Below, one piece after another: positions 54,132-64,000 of a stretch of 64,000 bases of DNA; positions within the stretch are counted from its first letter, which is position 1; each line of letters starts with the position of its first letter. This DNA comes from Notoacmeibacter sp. MSK16QG-6 (GTDB lineage Bacteria; Pseudomonadota; Alphaproteobacteria; Rhizobiales; Rhizobiaceae), in assembly GCF_024158145.1 (NCBI RefSeq), contig NZ_JAMYXM010000005.1, forward strand, positions 1 to 64,000, given 5' to 3'. A program made the position numbers and the translations under genes. Below the pieces are notes generated by a model, which saw only the letters and a list, made by a program, of their open reading frames with translations, was not told the DNA's origin and ran no database searches.

Positions 54132-55166
54132 ATGACAAATACAACCCGACGCCAAATGCTGCGCTTCGGCACGGTAGCCCTCGCTGCTCCGGCAATTCTC
54201 ACCAGTGGCGTTGCCCGCGCGCAAGGCGCAACCAAATGGCGGATGCAAGCGCTCTGGGGCGGCGGCACCACACCGATGCTCTTCGAGGAAAAATTTTGTG
54301 CGCGCGTCGCAGAACTGACCGACGGCTCGCTTGAGATTACACCTTTCGCAGGCGGCCAGATTGTACCCGCCGCGCAAGCTTTCGATGCGGTGCGCGGCGG
54401 CGCTTTTGAGATGATGAAGACGTTTGACGGTTATACGGCTGGGAAAATACCGGCTCACGGTTTCTCGTCGACCGTTCCGTTCGGATTTCCGGAGCCCGAC
54501 CAGTACGAAGCGTGGTTCTACGAGCGTGGCGGCCTCGATCTGGTCTGGGAAAGCTATGCCTCCGCCGGTCTCTCCTATATCGCGCCGACGGTCTACGGCG
54601 AAGAGCCGATCCATTCCAAGGTCGAGATTCGCAAAATTTCGGATATGCAAGGGCTCAAGGGCCGCTTCGTCGGCCTTGCGGCGGCCGTCATGAGCGATTT
54701 CGGTGTTTCGGTCTCACCGCTGCCGACGTCGGAAGTCTATTCCGCACTCGATAAGGGGCTGATCGATTTCGCCGACCGTGGAGACATCAAAGCCAACTAC
54801 GAAGAGGGCTTGCATGAGGTGGCGCCTTACCTGATCCTGCCCGGTGTCCATCAGCCGACGACGGCGACGTCCTATGTCGCGAATACCCGTGCCTACGATG
54901 CGCTGGACGACCGACAAAAAGCGGCGCTGGCCGTCGCAGCCCGGGAAATTTCCGGTACACTCCGGCAGAATATCCTCGTCGCCAATGGCGAATATCTGAA
55001 GAAGTTCGAGGATGCAGGCGTGGAGGTCATCGATTTCGACCCGGCCGATGTCGCGGAGGCGCGCAACAAGGCTATCGATTCCTGGAAGAAGGCTGCGACG
55101 GATGATCTTTCCAAGCGCATGATGGAAAGTCAGATCACCCTGATGCAGGAATTGCGCCTCATCTGA
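54132..55166 (+). CDS. dctP: TRAP transporter substrate-binding protein (DctP-type)
   Basis: A 344-aa periplasmic binding protein. A Tat-like or Sec signal (RRQMLRFGTVALAAPAIL) ends near ARAQG. The DctP fold is seen in FAGGQIVPAAQAFDAVRGGAF, the carboxylate-binding Arg region LKGRFVGLAAAV and DKGLIDFADRGDI. GGGAGG precedes the ATG. Lying 25 nt after mvaA, it probably binds mevalonate; related TRAP binding proteins for mevalonate are known from Roseovarius. Confidence 0.9.
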   Translation: MTNTTRRQMLRFGTVALAAPAILTSGVARAQGATKWRMQALWGGGTTPMLFEEKFCARVAELTDGSLEITPFAGGQIVPAAQAFDAVRGGAFEMMKTFDGYTAGKIPAHGFSSTVPFGFPEPDQYEAWFYERGGLDLVWESYASAGLSYIAPTVYGEEPIHSKVEIRKISDMQGLKGRFVGLAAAVMSDFGVSVSPLPTSEVYSALDKGLIDFADRGDIKANYEEGLHEVAPYLILPGVHQPTTATSYVANTRAYDALDDRQKAALAVAAREISGTLRQNILVANGEYLKKFEDAGVEVIDFDPADVAEARNKAIDSWKKAATDDLSKRMMESQITLMQELRLI

Positions 55167-55236
55167 TCGTCGGCACCGCATCGGTCTTGCCGTCGCCTCG
55201 ACGCGCATGGCCGGTGCCGCACTTGCGGAGCATTCA

Positions 55237-55728
55237 ATGTCGAAATTGGCACGGTTCATCACCGCGCTTAACCGGGCCCTGTTTCATATGATGAAATGGC
55301 TCGTCTACATCATCGTTCTGCTGATGCTGTGGGAGGTTATCTCGCGTTACTTTCTCGCTCATCCGACGTCATGGGCGCCGGAACTCGCGACGTTGATCTT
55401 CGGGCCATTCTTCCTGTTGGGCGGGCCTTACCTCCTTCATCTCGGCGGACATGTTGCCGTCGACATCGTTTCTGCAAAAGCGACCGGCCTGTTTGCAAGG
55501 CTGCTTCAGATCGTCGGTCTCGTTCTGGCTGCGGCGTTCGGCCTCATCCTCCTCTGGTTCAGCCTGCCCCTGTTCCTGCAATCCTTCTCCTACGGCGAGA
55601 CCAGCTACTCGGCATGGAACCCCGTCCTCTGGCCGGCGAAGGCATTCCTGCCGCTCGCGGCCCTCCTGCTCGCTCTTCAGGCGCTTGCGGATGCTGTCCA
55701 AATCTTTGCCAGACCCAAGCCCGCATAA
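55237..55728 (+). CDS. dctQ: TRAP transporter small membrane subunit (DctQ-type)
   Basis: A 163-aa protein with four membrane helices (WLVYIIVLLMLWEVISRYF, FGPFFLLGGPYLLHLGGHVAV, IVGLVLAAAFGLILLW, AFLPLAALLLALQALA), the usual DctQ layout. The ATG at 55237 is chosen because GCGGAGCATTCA precedes it. It couples with dctM by a TAATG overlap. Confidence 0.9.
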   Translation: MSKLARFITALNRALFHMMKWLVYIIVLLMLWEVISRYFLAHPTSWAPELATLIFGPFFLLGGPYLLHLGGHVAVDIVSAKATGLFARLLQIVGLVLAAAFGLILLWFSLPLFLQSFSYGETSYSAWNPVLWPAKAFLPLAALLLALQALADAVQIFARPKPA

Positions 55729-57050
55729 TGGAAAGTTCGCTCATTCTCCTCTTCATGTTCACCGCACTCATCGTCTTCATGCTGAGTGGTGCGGGACTGG
55801 CGTTCGTGCTGGGAGCGATCGCCTTCATATCCACGATCCTGCTCTGGGGGCCGTCTGCACTCATCGTCGCCGTGCTCAACACATTCGAGACGATGACATC
55901 GGAATCGCTCATGGCGATACCGCTTTACGTTCTGATGGCTTCGATCCTTCAGAAGTCTGCGATCATCGACGCGCTCTACGAAGCGATGGAGACTTGGTTC
56001 GCGCGGCTGAACGGTGGGCTGGCGGTCGGCACGATCGTGATCTGCACCATCATGGCGGCGATGACCGGCGTCGTTGGCGCGGCGGTGGCGGCGATGGGAA
56101 TTCTCGCCCTGCCCTCGATGCTTTCGCGTGGCTATCACCCGCCGCTTGCTCTGGGCGCGATCTGTGCCGGCGGCACGCTTGGCATCCTCATTCCGCCCTC
56201 GGTCGTCACCATCGTCTATGCCATCACAGCGCAGATTTCGATCGGGCAGATGTTCGCCGCCGGTATCGTACCGGGCCTCATTCTCGCGGGATCTTATATC
56301 GCCTACATCGTGATCCGCACCTGGCTCAATCCCGGCCTCGCGCCGCGGCCCGAGCATGTCGACGATATTCCCCTGAGTGCCAAGCTGGGTAAGCTGAAGA
56401 GCCTGATCCTGCCGGCGGTCGTTGTGTTGGGTGTACTGGGATCGATCTATACGGGGATTGCGACGCCGACAGAGGCCGCCGCGGTCGGCGTGCTCGGCGC
56501 CGCGCTTTCTGCCATCGTCACGCGACGCCTGACCATTCCGATGCTCTCTGAAGCGGCGACCGATACGTTGCGCGTCACGGCGATGATTCTTTGGATCACG
56601 ATAGGAGCGCGGGCCTTCATCTCCGTTTTCGTCGCAACCGGCGGGGCCGATTCCGTTCTGAGCTTTGTCGAGAACCTCGAGGCCTCCAGATGGATCGTCC
56701 TCGGCGCCATGATGCTTGTCTTGATCTTCCTTGGATTGTTCCTCGACGAGATCGGCATCATCCTTCTTTGCGTGCCGGTCTTCCTACCCATTATCGCCGC
56801 GCTCGATTTCGATCCGCTCTGGTTCGGCGTGCTTTTCATGATCACGGCCCAGATGGCCTATATCACCCCGCCTTTCGGATACACGCTGTTCTATCTCAAA
56901 GGTGTCCTGCCGGATGGGATCGGGATCGGTCAGGTCTATCGCGGGGTGGTGCCCTTCTTTCTTATTCAGGTCGGTGTTCTGATCCTGTTCGCGCTCTTTC
57001 CCTCCATCGTCACATCGCTGCCGGAGATGCTGACTCAAAACACCAGGTGA
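55728..57050 (+). CDS. dctM: TRAP transporter large membrane subunit (DctM-type)
   Basis: A 440-aa permease with about 12 helices. DctM signatures include AMTGVVGAAVAAMGILALP, ICAGGTLGILIPPSVVTIVY and the C-terminal MITAQMAYITPPFGYTLFYL. It uses a sodium gradient to import the acid captured by DctP. Its ATG overlaps the dctQ stop. Confidence 0.93.
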   Translation: MESSLILLFMFTALIVFMLSGAGLAFVLGAIAFISTILLWGPSALIVAVLNTFETMTSESLMAIPLYVLMASILQKSAIIDALYEAMETWFARLNGGLAVGTIVICTIMAAMTGVVGAAVAAMGILALPSMLSRGYHPPLALGAICAGGTLGILIPPSVVTIVYAITAQISIGQMFAAGIVPGLILAGSYIAYIVIRTWLNPGLAPRPEHVDDIPLSAKLGKLKSLILPAVVVLGVLGSIYTGIATPTEAAAVGVLGAALSAIVTRRLTIPMLSEAATDTLRVTAMILWITIGARAFISVFVATGGADSVLSFVENLEASRWIVLGAMMLVLIFLGLFLDEIGIILLCVPVFLPIIAALDFDPLWFGVLFMITAQMAYITPPFGYTLFYLKGVLPDGIGIGQVYRGVVPFFLIQVGVLILFALFPSIVTSLPEMLTQNTR

Positions 57051-57070
57051 GACATGACCGAACCTGGGTA

Positions 57071-57083
57071 GGCTTTTGAAGCC
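57071..57083 (+). terminator. Small hairpin after dctM
   Basis: GGCTTTTGAAGCC forms a 5-bp stem with a 3-nt loop 20 nt after the dctM stop, between convergent dctM and hutU. It has no following T-run, so it is weak. Confidence 0.25.
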
Positions 57084-57162
57084 GGCCCGAGTTGGCGCCG
57101 CAGATGACAGATGCGCCCGAAATCATGGCGCGGATCACCCGGACATTCCGCGTCATGCGATA

Positions 57163-58836
57163 CTAAACGTCAGAAAGACCCGGCAGCTTGAGACCCTGCG
57201 CCTTTGCCCAGTTTTTCGCAGTATCATAACCTGCATCGGCATGGCGCATGACACCGGTAGCCGGATCGTTCCACAGCACCCGCTTTAACCGCCGGGCGGC
57301 TTCTTCAGTGCCATCGGCACAGATCACCATGCCGGCATGTTGCGAGAAGCCCATGCCGACACCGCCGCCATGATGTAGCGATACCCAGGTGGCCCCCGAT
57401 GCCGTGTTCAGCAGCGCGTTTAGCAGTGGCCAGTCGGAGACCGCGTCCGAGCCATCCTTCATCGCCTCTGTCTCGCGATTCGGCGAGGCGACGGAGCCGG
57501 AATCGAGATGGTCACGGCCGATCACGACCGGCGCCTTCAGCTCGCCCTTTCGCACCATTTCGTTGAAGGCCAGACCAGCGCGGTGCCGGTCGCCCAGCCC
57601 GATCCAGCAAATCCTCGCAGGTAGGCCCTGAAAGGCGATTCGCTCGCGGGCCATGTCCAGCCAGTTGTGAAGATGGCTATTCTCGGGAAAGAGCTCCTTC
57701 ATTTTGGCGTCGGTCTTGTAGATATCCTCTGGATCGCCCGAGAGGGCACACCAGCGAAACGGGCCAATCCCCTTGCAGAAAAGCGGGCGGATATAGGCTG
57801 GCACGAAACCGGGGAAGGCAAATGCGTTATCGAGCCCCTCCTCTCGTGCGACCTGACGGATATTGTTGCCGTAATCGAGCGTCGGCACGCCTGCATTCCA
57901 GAAATCCACCATCGCGGCGACATGCACCTTCATTGAGGCGCGTGCCGCCTTCTCGACAGCCTTGGGATCGCTCTCGCGCTTGTTGCGCCAATCGGCCATT
58001 GTCCAGCCCTGCGGAAGATAGCCGTTGACCGGATCGTGAGCAGACGTCTGATCGGTCACGATATCAGGTCGTACACCGCGCCGGACGAGCTCTGGGAAAA
58101 TGTCGGCGGCGTTGCCAAGAAGGCCAATGGATTTTGCTTCGCCAGCTTGGGTCCAAGTCTCGATCATCGACAGCGCTTCATCGAGTGTATCGGCCTTTTC
58201 GTCGAGATAACGGGTGCGCAACCGGAAATCGATCCGTGTCGGGTCGCATTCGACAGCCAGACAGCAGGCACCGGCCATCACAGCGGCAAGAGGCTGGGCA
58301 CCGCCCATCCCGCCAAGGCCGCCGGTGAGAATCCACTTGCCGGTCAGATCACCGTCATAATGCTGGCGGCCCGCCTCTGCGAAGGTCTCGTAAGTGCCCT
58401 GAACGATACCTTGAGTGCCGATGTAGATCCAGGATCCGGCAGTCATCTGCCCGTACATCATCAGCCCTTTTTTATCGAGCTCGTTGAAATGGTCCCAGTT
58501 GGCCCAATGCGGCACGATATTCGAATTGGCAATCAATACGCGTGGCGCGTCGGCATGTGTGCGGAAAATGCCGACTGGCTTGCCCGACTGGATCAGCAGG
58601 GTCTCATCGTCCTCCAACGTCTTGAGATTGGCGACGATGTTGTCGAAATCCTCCCAACTGCGGGCGGCGCGGCCGATCCCGCCATAGACGACCAACTCAT
58701 GCGGGTTTTCGGCCACATCGGGATGGAGATTGTTCATCAGCATCCGCATCGGCGCTTCGGTCAGCCAGCTTTTCGCAGTGATCTCCGTTCCGGTGGGTGG
58801 AAAGATATCACGGATGTTGCGGCGGGTCTGAGTCAT
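57163..58836 (-). CDS. hutU: Urocanate hydratase
   Basis: A 557-aa enzyme with an NAD-dependent urocanase fold: [15 protein letters not shown] at the N-terminus, [21 protein letters not shown], the NAD-binding [13 protein letters not shown] and the conserved Cys region [20 protein letters not shown]. It converts urocanate to imidazolonepropionate, step two of histidine degradation. It is last in the leftward hutI-H-G-U unit. Confidence 0.97.
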   Translation of the reverse strand: MTQTRRNIRDIFPPTGTEITAKSWLTEAPMRMLMNNLHPDVAENPHELVVYGGIGRAARSWEDFDNIVANLKTLEDDETLLIQSGKPVGIFRTHADAPRVLIANSNIVPHWANWDHFNELDKKGLMMYGQMTAGSWIYIGTQGIVQGTYETFAEAGRQHYDGDLTGKWILTGGLGGMGGAQPLAAVMAGACCLAVECDPTRIDFRLRTRYLDEKADTLDEALSMIETWTQAGEAKSIGLLGNAADIFPELVRRGVRPDIVTDQTSAHDPVNGYLPQGWTMADWRNKRESDPKAVEKAARASMKVHVAAMVDFWNAGVPTLDYGNNIRQVAREEGLDNAFAFPGFVPAYIRPLFCKGIGPFRWCALSGDPEDIYKTDAKMKELFPENSHLHNWLDMARERIAFQGLPARICWIGLGDRHRAGLAFNEMVRKGELKAPVVIGRDHLDSGSVASPNRETEAMKDGSDAVSDWPLLNALLNTASGATWVSLHHGGGVGMGFSQHAGMVICADGTEEAARRLKRVLWNDPATGVMRHADAGYDTAKNWAKAQGLKLPGLSDV

Positions 58837-58860
58837 CGGATCGGCTCTTTCACTGTCGCC

Positions 58861-59655
58861 TTACGCCTTGGCCAAGGCGATAAGCGTTTCGAGAATGGTT
58901 GTGAGATGCGGGCGTAGCCGGTCGGCTTTCGCCGGGTCGTAGGCGAATGGCGCTGCCTCGCTTTGCAGATAGGCGGACTGGGCCAGTTCCATCTGGATCG
59001 CGTGGATGCCCTGATCGGGACAACCATAGTGGCGCGTGGTCCAGCCGCCTCTGAAACGGCCGTTGAGAGCATGGGTATACCCTTCGGCTGCGGCGCAGAG
59101 ATCAACCGTCGCCGCTTCCATCACTGGCGCGCAGGTCACACCGCCATTGGTGCCGATATTGAAATCGGGCAGCTTGCCTTCAAAAAGAAACGGGATATTC
59201 GAGCGGATGGAGTGGCAATCATAAAGCACGACCACGCCGTGGAGCTTGCGCAATCGGTCGAGCTCGGCGGCAAGCGCTGTATGATAGGATGCGTGATAAG
59301 CCGCGAGTCGGGCCTGAAGCTTTTCCGGATTTGGGAACCGATCCTCTTCATATAGCGGCAGGCCGTCGAAATCGGTCTCCGGGCAAAGGCCCGTAGTGTT
59401 CTGGCCAGGGTATAGGCTTTGTCCGCCGGGATCCCGATTGGCGTCGATAAGGTAGCGATGGAAGTTGGCGCGAACGATGGTCGCCTGCGGGATCAGACCG
59501 GCGTAGAGCCGGTCAATATGCCAGTCGGTATCAGCAAGAGCGCGGCCGGTTTCGTTTAGCGCGGCTCGCGCCCCGGCGGGAAGCCAAGTGCCGGCATGCG
59601 GCATGGCGAGTACGAGGCAGCTATCCCCACGAGAGACGGTGACCGGCTCCATCAT
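58861..59655 (-). CDS. hutG: N-formylglutamate deformylase
   Basis: A 264-aa metal-dependent amidohydrolase of the FGase family: [11 protein letters not shown] (metal His), [22 protein letters not shown] and [19 protein letters not shown]. It releases formate and glutamate from N-formylglutamate, the last step of the five-step pathway that uses HutF. Its start overlaps the hutH stop. Confidence 0.95.
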   Translation of the reverse strand: MMEPVTVSRGDSCLVLAMPHAGTWLPAGARAALNETGRALADTDWHIDRLYAGLIPQATIVRANFHRYLIDANRDPGGQSLYPGQNTTGLCPETDFDGLPLYEEDRFPNPEKLQARLAAYHASYHTALAAELDRLRKLHGVVVLYDCHSIRSNIPFLFEGKLPDFNIGTNGGVTCAPVMEAATVDLCAAAEGYTHALNGRFRGGWTTRHYGCPDQGIHAIQMELAQSAYLQSEAAPFAYDPAKADRLRPHLTTILETLIALAKA

Positions 59656-61187
59656 GCAGCCTCGAGGCGGAGCTGGTCACTAATGCCCGCGACCTCGGCG
59701 ATCTCGCCGGTACGTATCAGATTGGCCGCAAGGGTAAGATCGCAGGCTAAATATCTGTCCTGTTCCAGCCGTTTACAATCGCGGCGCAGCCGGGCGATGA
59801 CCGCTTCCAGAACCTCACTAGACCGGAATCCGGTGCGGCACTCGATCCCTTGGGCAGCACATAGCAGTTCGATGCCGAGGATCTGCATCAGGTTTGTCGT
59901 CATCCGCATCAGTCGTCGCGCACCGTGGGCGGCCATGGAGACATGGTCTTCCTGATTGGCGCTGGTCGGTGTGGAATCCGTTGAACAAGGGTTCGCCAAA
60001 TGCTTGTTTTCGCTCATCAGCGCGGCCGAAGTGACCTCGGCGATCATATAGCCGGAATTCAGGCCGGGGTCGGACGCAAGAAACGGAGGCAGGTCGAAGG
60101 AAAGGGTGGGATCGACCATCAATGCGACACGGCGCTGCGATATCGCCCCGATCTCTGCCACCGCCAAGGCGATCTGGTCGGCGGCAAAGGCGACCGGCTC
60201 CGCATGGAAGTTACCGCCCGAAACGATTCCTCCTTTCGCGGTCAGAACCAGTGGGTTGTCGGTAACCGCATTGGCCTCGACCTCCAAAGTTCGGGCCGCC
60301 TGTCGCAGGAGATCGACCGCCGCACCCGTGACTTGTGGCTGGCAACGGATGCAATAGGGGTCCTGGACCCGTTTATCGCCCTCCAAGTGGCTTTCGCGGA
60401 TCGACGATCCCTTCATGAGTAACCACAGGATGGCCGCCACGTCGATCTGTCCGCGATGGCCACGCAGGGTGTGAATTTCGGCTTCAAATGGTGCGGTCGA
60501 TCCCATTATCGCGTCGGTCGACAACGCACCGGTTACGATGGAGGATCTGGCGGCGGTCCAGGCCTCAAACAATCCGGCCAATGCATAGGCGGTGGAGAAC
60601 TGGGTGCCGTTGATCAGCGCCAAGCCCTCTTTCGGGCCGAGCACGATAGGCGCCAGTCCGGCAGCGGCCAGTGCCTCCGACGCGGCGATGATTTTGCCTC
60701 CGTGGACGACCTCCCCTTCCCCGATCATCGCGGCCGCCATATGCGCCAAAGGGGCAAGATCGCCGGATGCGCCGACTGAGCCTTGAGCGGGCACTACTGG
60801 CAGAATATCCGCCGCCAGCATTGCCTCGATCCGCGCGAGGGTCTCCCAGCGTGTGCCTGATGCGCCACGGCCGAGCGACAGCAGTTTCAACGCCATCATC
60901 AGTCGAACGACCGGTGCAGGCGTCGCCTCTCCCACGCCGCAGCAATGAGACAGTATCAAGTTACGCTGCAAGCGGGCGGTGTCCTTTGATCCTATGCGGA
61001 TGCTGGCCAGCTTGCCGAAACCGGTATTGACGCCATAGATTGCCGCGTCGCCATCAGCGGCCTCGGCCACCCGTTCCGCTGCTTTATCAACGGCGGAGCG
61101 GCATGCGGGGTCAATCTCCACAGATGCATTGGCAAGGTAGATCGCGGCAAGTTGGTTCAGCGTCGCCGCGCCCGGGGTCAGCATCAT
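59652..61187 (-). CDS. hutH: Histidine ammonia-lyase
   Basis: A 511-aa lyase. The MIO cofactor triad Ala-Ser-Gly is in [27 protein letters not shown] and the [15 protein letters not shown] motif are also present. It deaminates histidine to urocanate. ATG 61187 (a second ATG follows directly) overlaps the hutI stop, and a longer upstream frame lies inside hutI. Confidence 0.97.
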   Translation of the reverse strand: MMLTPGAATLNQLAAIYLANASVEIDPACRSAVDKAAERVAEAADGDAAIYGVNTGFGKLASIRIGSKDTARLQRNLILSHCCGVGEATPAPVVRLMMALKLLSLGRGASGTRWETLARIEAMLAADILPVVPAQGSVGASGDLAPLAHMAAAMIGEGEVVHGGKIIAASEALAAAGLAPIVLGPKEGLALINGTQFSTAYALAGLFEAWTAARSSIVTGALSTDAIMGSTAPFEAEIHTLRGHRGQIDVAAILWLLMKGSSIRESHLEGDKRVQDPYCIRCQPQVTGAAVDLLRQAARTLEVEANAVTDNPLVLTAKGGIVSGGNFHAEPVAFAADQIALAVAEIGAISQRRVALMVDPTLSFDLPPFLASDPGLNSGYMIAEVTSAALMSENKHLANPCSTDSTPTSANQEDHVSMAAHGARRLMRMTTNLMQILGIELLCAAQGIECRTGFRSSEVLEAVIARLRRDCKRLEQDRYLACDLTLAANLIRTGEIAEVAGISDQLRLEAA

Positions 61188-62383
61188 GAAAAATCTCCGC
61201 CAAAGATGCGCCGGTGCAGCGCGTTGAAGCCGATGCGGTAGGAAAGTTCTGCCGGATCTGCGACGTTCCAGATCGCCAGATCGGCCCGTTTGCCCGGCGC
61301 GATCACGCCGCAATCTTCAAGGCCGAGCGCCCGCGCAGCATTGCGAGTAGTACCAGCCAGCGTCTCTTGTGGGGTCAGCCGAAACAGGGTCGCGCCCATA
61401 TTCATTGCCAGCAGGATAGAGGCGAGCGGCGAGGAGCCAGGATTGCAATCGGTGGCTAAGGCAATCGGCACTTTTTCATTGCGCAGTAGATTGACCGGCG
61501 GAAGCTGCGTCTCTCGCAGAGTGTAGAACGCGCCGGGCAGAAGCACCGCGACCGTGCCGGACTGCGCCATGACGGTCACGCCGGCGGCGTCGAGATATTC
61601 GAGATGATCCGCCGAAAGCGCTCCATGTCGTGCGGCCAGTGCCGCGCCGCCAAGGCTGGACAACTGTTCGGCATGCAGCTTGACTGGCAGACCTAGACCT
61701 TGCGCCTTATCGAAGACCTGCTCGATTTCATGGGGTGCAAAGGCGATGCTTTCGCAAAATCCGTCGACCGCGTCGACCAGCCCCTCGGTATGCGCCTGTT
61801 CAAGCCCCGGTAGCACGACGCGTTCGAGATAGGCATTGGGGGACCCTTTGAACTCCGGCGGAATGGCATGCGCGGCAAGGTAGCTGGTGCGAATGCGCAC
61901 CGGCCGTTCGTCAGCGATCCGCCTGGCAACGCGCAGCATCTTGAGTTCATCGGCGACAGTAAGGCCATAGCCGGACTTCACTTCGATCGTGGCCACTCCT
62001 TCCGCAATCAGCGCATCAACCCGGGTGAGTGCATCTGCCAGAAGGCTGTCTTCATCTGCCTCGCGCGTGGCCATTACGGTGGAAAGGATACCGCCGCCGT
62101 TACGCGCAACGTCCTCGTAGCTGGCACCATTCAGCCTCAGTTCGAATTCCTGCGCACGGTTACCACCGAAGACCAGATGCGTGTGGCAGTCGATCAAAGC
62201 TGGGGTGACGAGCCCCCCGCCAAGGTCCTGTCGTGCATCCCTGCCGAAGGTGGTAGGAAGCTCTGCTTCGCGGCCACACCAGAGGATTTTACCGTCTTCG
62301 ATTGCAATCGCAGCTCTGTCGATGAGGCCGTAAGGGATACTGCCCCGCACCATCGTCGCTAATCGCGCGTTGACCAGCAGCAT
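61184..62383 (-). CDS. hutI: Imidazolonepropionase
   Basis: A 399-aa amidohydrolase-fold enzyme. Metal ligands are in [12 protein letters not shown] and [12 protein letters not shown], with the catalytic region [11 protein letters not shown] and the late Asp in [11 protein letters not shown]. It opens imidazolonepropionate to formiminoglutamate. GAGGAGGGTC precedes the ATG at 62383, which is preferred over an upstream start in the operator region. Confidence 0.96.
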   Translation of the reverse strand: MLLVNARLATMVRGSIPYGLIDRAAIAIEDGKILWCGREAELPTTFGRDARQDLGGGLVTPALIDCHTHLVFGGNRAQEFELRLNGASYEDVARNGGGILSTVMATREADEDSLLADALTRVDALIAEGVATIEVKSGYGLTVADELKMLRVARRIADERPVRIRTSYLAAHAIPPEFKGSPNAYLERVVLPGLEQAHTEGLVDAVDGFCESIAFAPHEIEQVFDKAQGLGLPVKLHAEQLSSLGGAALAARHGALSADHLEYLDAAGVTVMAQSGTVAVLLPGAFYTLRETQLPPVNLLRNEKVPIALATDCNPGSSPLASILLAMNMGATLFRLTPQETLAGTTRNAARALGLEDCGVIAPGKRADLAIWNVADPAELSYRIGFNALHRRIFGGDFS

Positions 62384-62424
62384 ATGACCCTCCTCGACTC
62401 TTGATAAATTACCGTTATTGATAT

Positions 62425-62438
62425 TATGTATGCACATA
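62425..62438. promoter_or_regulatory. Candidate HutC operator
   Basis: TATGTATGCACATA is a near-palindrome in the 78-nt gap between divergent hutI and hutF. HutC regulators recognise TGTATATACA-like dyads. A hutC gene starts downstream of hutF, so autoregulated repression relieved by urocanate is likely. Confidence 0.6.
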
Positions 62439-62461
62439 TTATCTTGTCAATGGTGTTAATC

Positions 62462-63826
62462 ATGCAGCATATCTGGGCAAATCAGGCTCTGGTCGGGGGG
62501 CAATGGCGGCAGTCGGTCGCTGTCGAGATTGACGAAGACGGTCGGATTTCCGCCGTTACGTCTGATGCTCCACGCCTCGATACGCGGGTTGATGTGCTTT
62601 TGCCTGCGCCGGCCAATTTACATTCCCATGCCTTTCAGCGGGCGATGGCCGGGCTGACCGAACGACGAGGCCCTGAAGGCCGCGACACCTTCTGGACCTG
62701 GCGTCAGCTGATGTTCCGCTTCCTCGAAGAACTGACGCCAGAGGATATTGAGGCCATCGCCGCCTACGTGCAGATGGAGATGATGGAGGCAGGCTATGCC
62801 TCGGTTGGAGAGTTTCACTACCTGCATCACCAGCCCGATGGCACACCCTACGATGATATCGGCGAGCTGTCGGCCCGGATCGCCGCCGCGGCCGAGCAAA
62901 GCGGAATCGGTCTCACCTTGCTGCCGGTGCTTTACGGCCAGGGCGGATGTGACGGGGCACCGCTGAGACGAGGTCAGGCCCGGTTTGGGAACCGGTTGGA
63001 ACGCTTTGCCAAGCTATATTCTCGGGCCGAAAAGATCGTCGACACGCTCTCTTCCGATAGCGGGATCGGCGTCGCCCCACATTCTCTCCGGGCCGTGAAC
63101 CGAGAGGAATTGGCTGATGTAATTTCACTGGCGACCGAGGGGCCGCTGCACATGCATCTTGCCGAGCAAGTCGCCGAGGTGGATGAGGTGCAGGCAGCCT
63201 ATGGTCAGCGCCCGGTGCACTGGCTGCTCGATCACCATGAGGTAAGCTCGCGCTGGTGCCTCATTCATTGCACGCAGATGACGGAAACTGAAACCGTCCG
63301 CCTGGCTCGAACGGGGGCCGTTGCGGGTCTCTGCCCGATAACGGAATCGAGCCTCGGTGACGGAATATTCAATGCCGCCGGGTTTCTTGCCGAGGGCGGG
63401 CGCTTTGGCATCGGGTCGGACTCTAACATCCGCATCGCTTTATCGGAGGAACTCAGGACGCTGGAATATTCCCAGCGATTGCGCGACCGACACCGGGCGA
63501 TACTCAGCAGTGCTGACCGGTCCACCGGCCGGCTGCTCTTTGATGAAGCGGTACGCGGCGGAGCGCAGGCGCTGGGGCGCCGATCAGGCGAAATTGCCGT
63601 TGGGCACTGGGCCGATCTCCTGGCGCTGAATACCGAGGCGGTTGACCTGGAGGGCAAGGCGGGGGATACGCTGCTTGACGCTTATGTTTTCGCAGGCGAC
63701 GACCGGATGGTGAGCGATCTTTGGACGGCAGGGCGCCACATGGTTCGCGAAGGCCGCCACGTAGCGCGCGCTCGGATCGAAGCGACTTATCGAAAGGTCG
63801 CGACCTCCCTCCTGGAGAGGATATGA
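62462..63826 (+). CDS. hutF: Formimidoylglutamate deiminase
   Basis: A 454-aa amidohydrolase. Metal and active-site motifs are visible: PANLHSHAFQRAMAGLTERR, VGEFHYLHHQPDGTPYDD, HMHLAEQVAEVDE, LIHCTQMTETE and GIGSDSNIRIALSEEL. It converts formiminoglutamate to N-formylglutamate and ammonia, showing the five-step rather than the formamide-releasing route. Its stop overlaps the hutC ATG. Confidence 0.96.
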   Translation: MQHIWANQALVGGQWRQSVAVEIDEDGRISAVTSDAPRLDTRVDVLLPAPANLHSHAFQRAMAGLTERRGPEGRDTFWTWRQLMFRFLEELTPEDIEAIAAYVQMEMMEAGYASVGEFHYLHHQPDGTPYDDIGELSARIAAAAEQSGIGLTLLPVLYGQGGCDGAPLRRGQARFGNRLERFAKLYSRAEKIVDTLSSDSGIGVAPHSLRAVNREELADVISLATEGPLHMHLAEQVAEVDEVQAAYGQRPVHWLLDHHEVSSRWCLIHCTQMTETETVRLARTGAVAGLCPITESSLGDGIFNAAGFLAEGGRFGIGSDSNIRIALSEELRTLEYSQRLRDRHRAILSSADRSTGRLLFDEAVRGGAQALGRRSGEIAVGHWADLLALNTEAVDLEGKAGDTLLDAYVFAGDDRMVSDLWTAGRHMVREGRHVARARIEATYRKVATSLLERI

Positions 63827-64000
63827 CGGAAAACAGTACGAATTCCTGGCGCGGTGTTCAGGCGGAACTTCTGCGCCGGATCAACGAACGGGAGTGGCTG
63901 CCTGGAAGTGCCGTGCCAAACGAGGCCGATCTGGCTGAAGAATTTGGCTGCGCACGGACGACCGTAAACCGGGCCATGCGCGAATTGGCCGAGGCCGGTC
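63823..64000 (+). CDS. hutC: GntR-type histidine-utilisation repressor HutC (cut by window end)
   Basis: Read by hand: 59 complete codons of an N-terminal GntR winged helix, including QAELLRRINEREWLPGSAVP and NEADLAEEFGCARTTVNRAM. The C-terminal effector domain lies outside the window. The ATG overlaps the hutF stop (ATATGA). The name follows from position and from the operator-like dyad upstream of hutF. Confidence 0.85.
   Translation, partial: MTENSTNSWRGVQAELLRRINEREWLPGSAVPNEADLAEEFGCARTTVNRAMRELAEAG

Noticed and set aside
52688-54271. Upstream extension of the MocR frame
   Set aside because: The extension is antisense to mvaA. The GntR domain starts at the ATG at 52687.

Overview
The window reads as alphaproteobacterial, most likely Hyphomicrobiales (Rhizobiales). 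Reasons are the high-GC coding style, a form I cox operon in the M-S-L-D-E-F-G order, a napEFDABC operon, nirK with nirV and pseudoazurin, NnrR-type boxes, and a five-step hut pathway. It is dense in accessory functions and IS debris, so it may be a plasmid or a genomic island. No rRNA, tRNA or CRISPR array was seen.

Layout. (1) 1-17.7 kb, minus strand: a prodigiosin-type (pig) operon in the Serratia order pigB-C-D-E-F-G-H-I-J-K-L, with pigL cut by the window edge and a small DoxX-like membrane gene leading it. pigA, the prolyl-carrier oxidase, and pigM are not in the window. (2) 18.0-19.4 kb: a convergent luxI/luxR pair. Two inverted copies of a 15-bp motif lie between luxI and the pig operon, suggesting quorum control. 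(3) 19.7-20.7 kb: small membrane-protein genes and a broken small ORF. (4) 20.76-23.48 kb: the outstanding region. Two divergent genes, each with one 46-nt spliceosomal-looking intron (GTAAG start, CTGAC branch site, AG end), sit between direct copies of a CAGGATATAT core matching Agrobacterium T-DNA borders. An overdrive-like GTTTGTTTG lies just outside the right copy. It looks like a small T-DNA carrying eukaryote-style genes, although a chimeric assembly or eukaryotic DNA insertion must be excluded. (5) 23.8-26.7 kb: a chemoreceptor and an IS3 remnant. (6) 27.0-35.7 kb: the cox operon for aerobic CO oxidation, followed by an IS remnant. (7) 35.9-47.3 kb: periplasmic nitrate reductase (nap), a Crp/Fnr regulator, ApbE/NosX-like, NnrS, NirV, NirK, pseudoazurin and NnrR. 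(8) 47.3-51.1 kb: a segment bounded by about 100-bp direct repeats and holding DUF3500-like and HupE-like secreted proteins, a decayed IS5 and an RpiR fragment. (9) 51.3-57.1 kb: a MocR regulator divergent from a class II HMG-CoA reductase and a TRAP transporter, probably mevalonate uptake and catabolism. (10) 57.2-64 kb: histidine utilisation genes hutU-G-H-I (minus) divergent from hutF-hutC (plus).

Together the genes describe a versatile, probably host- or particle-associated bacterium. It uses CO and denitrification for energy, histidine and mevalonate as substrates, and makes a quorum-regulated red tripyrrole. It may also carry a DNA-transfer cassette aimed at a eukaryote. Start codons were chosen from Shine-Dalgarno spacing, operon overlaps and family alignment by eye, and no database search was run.
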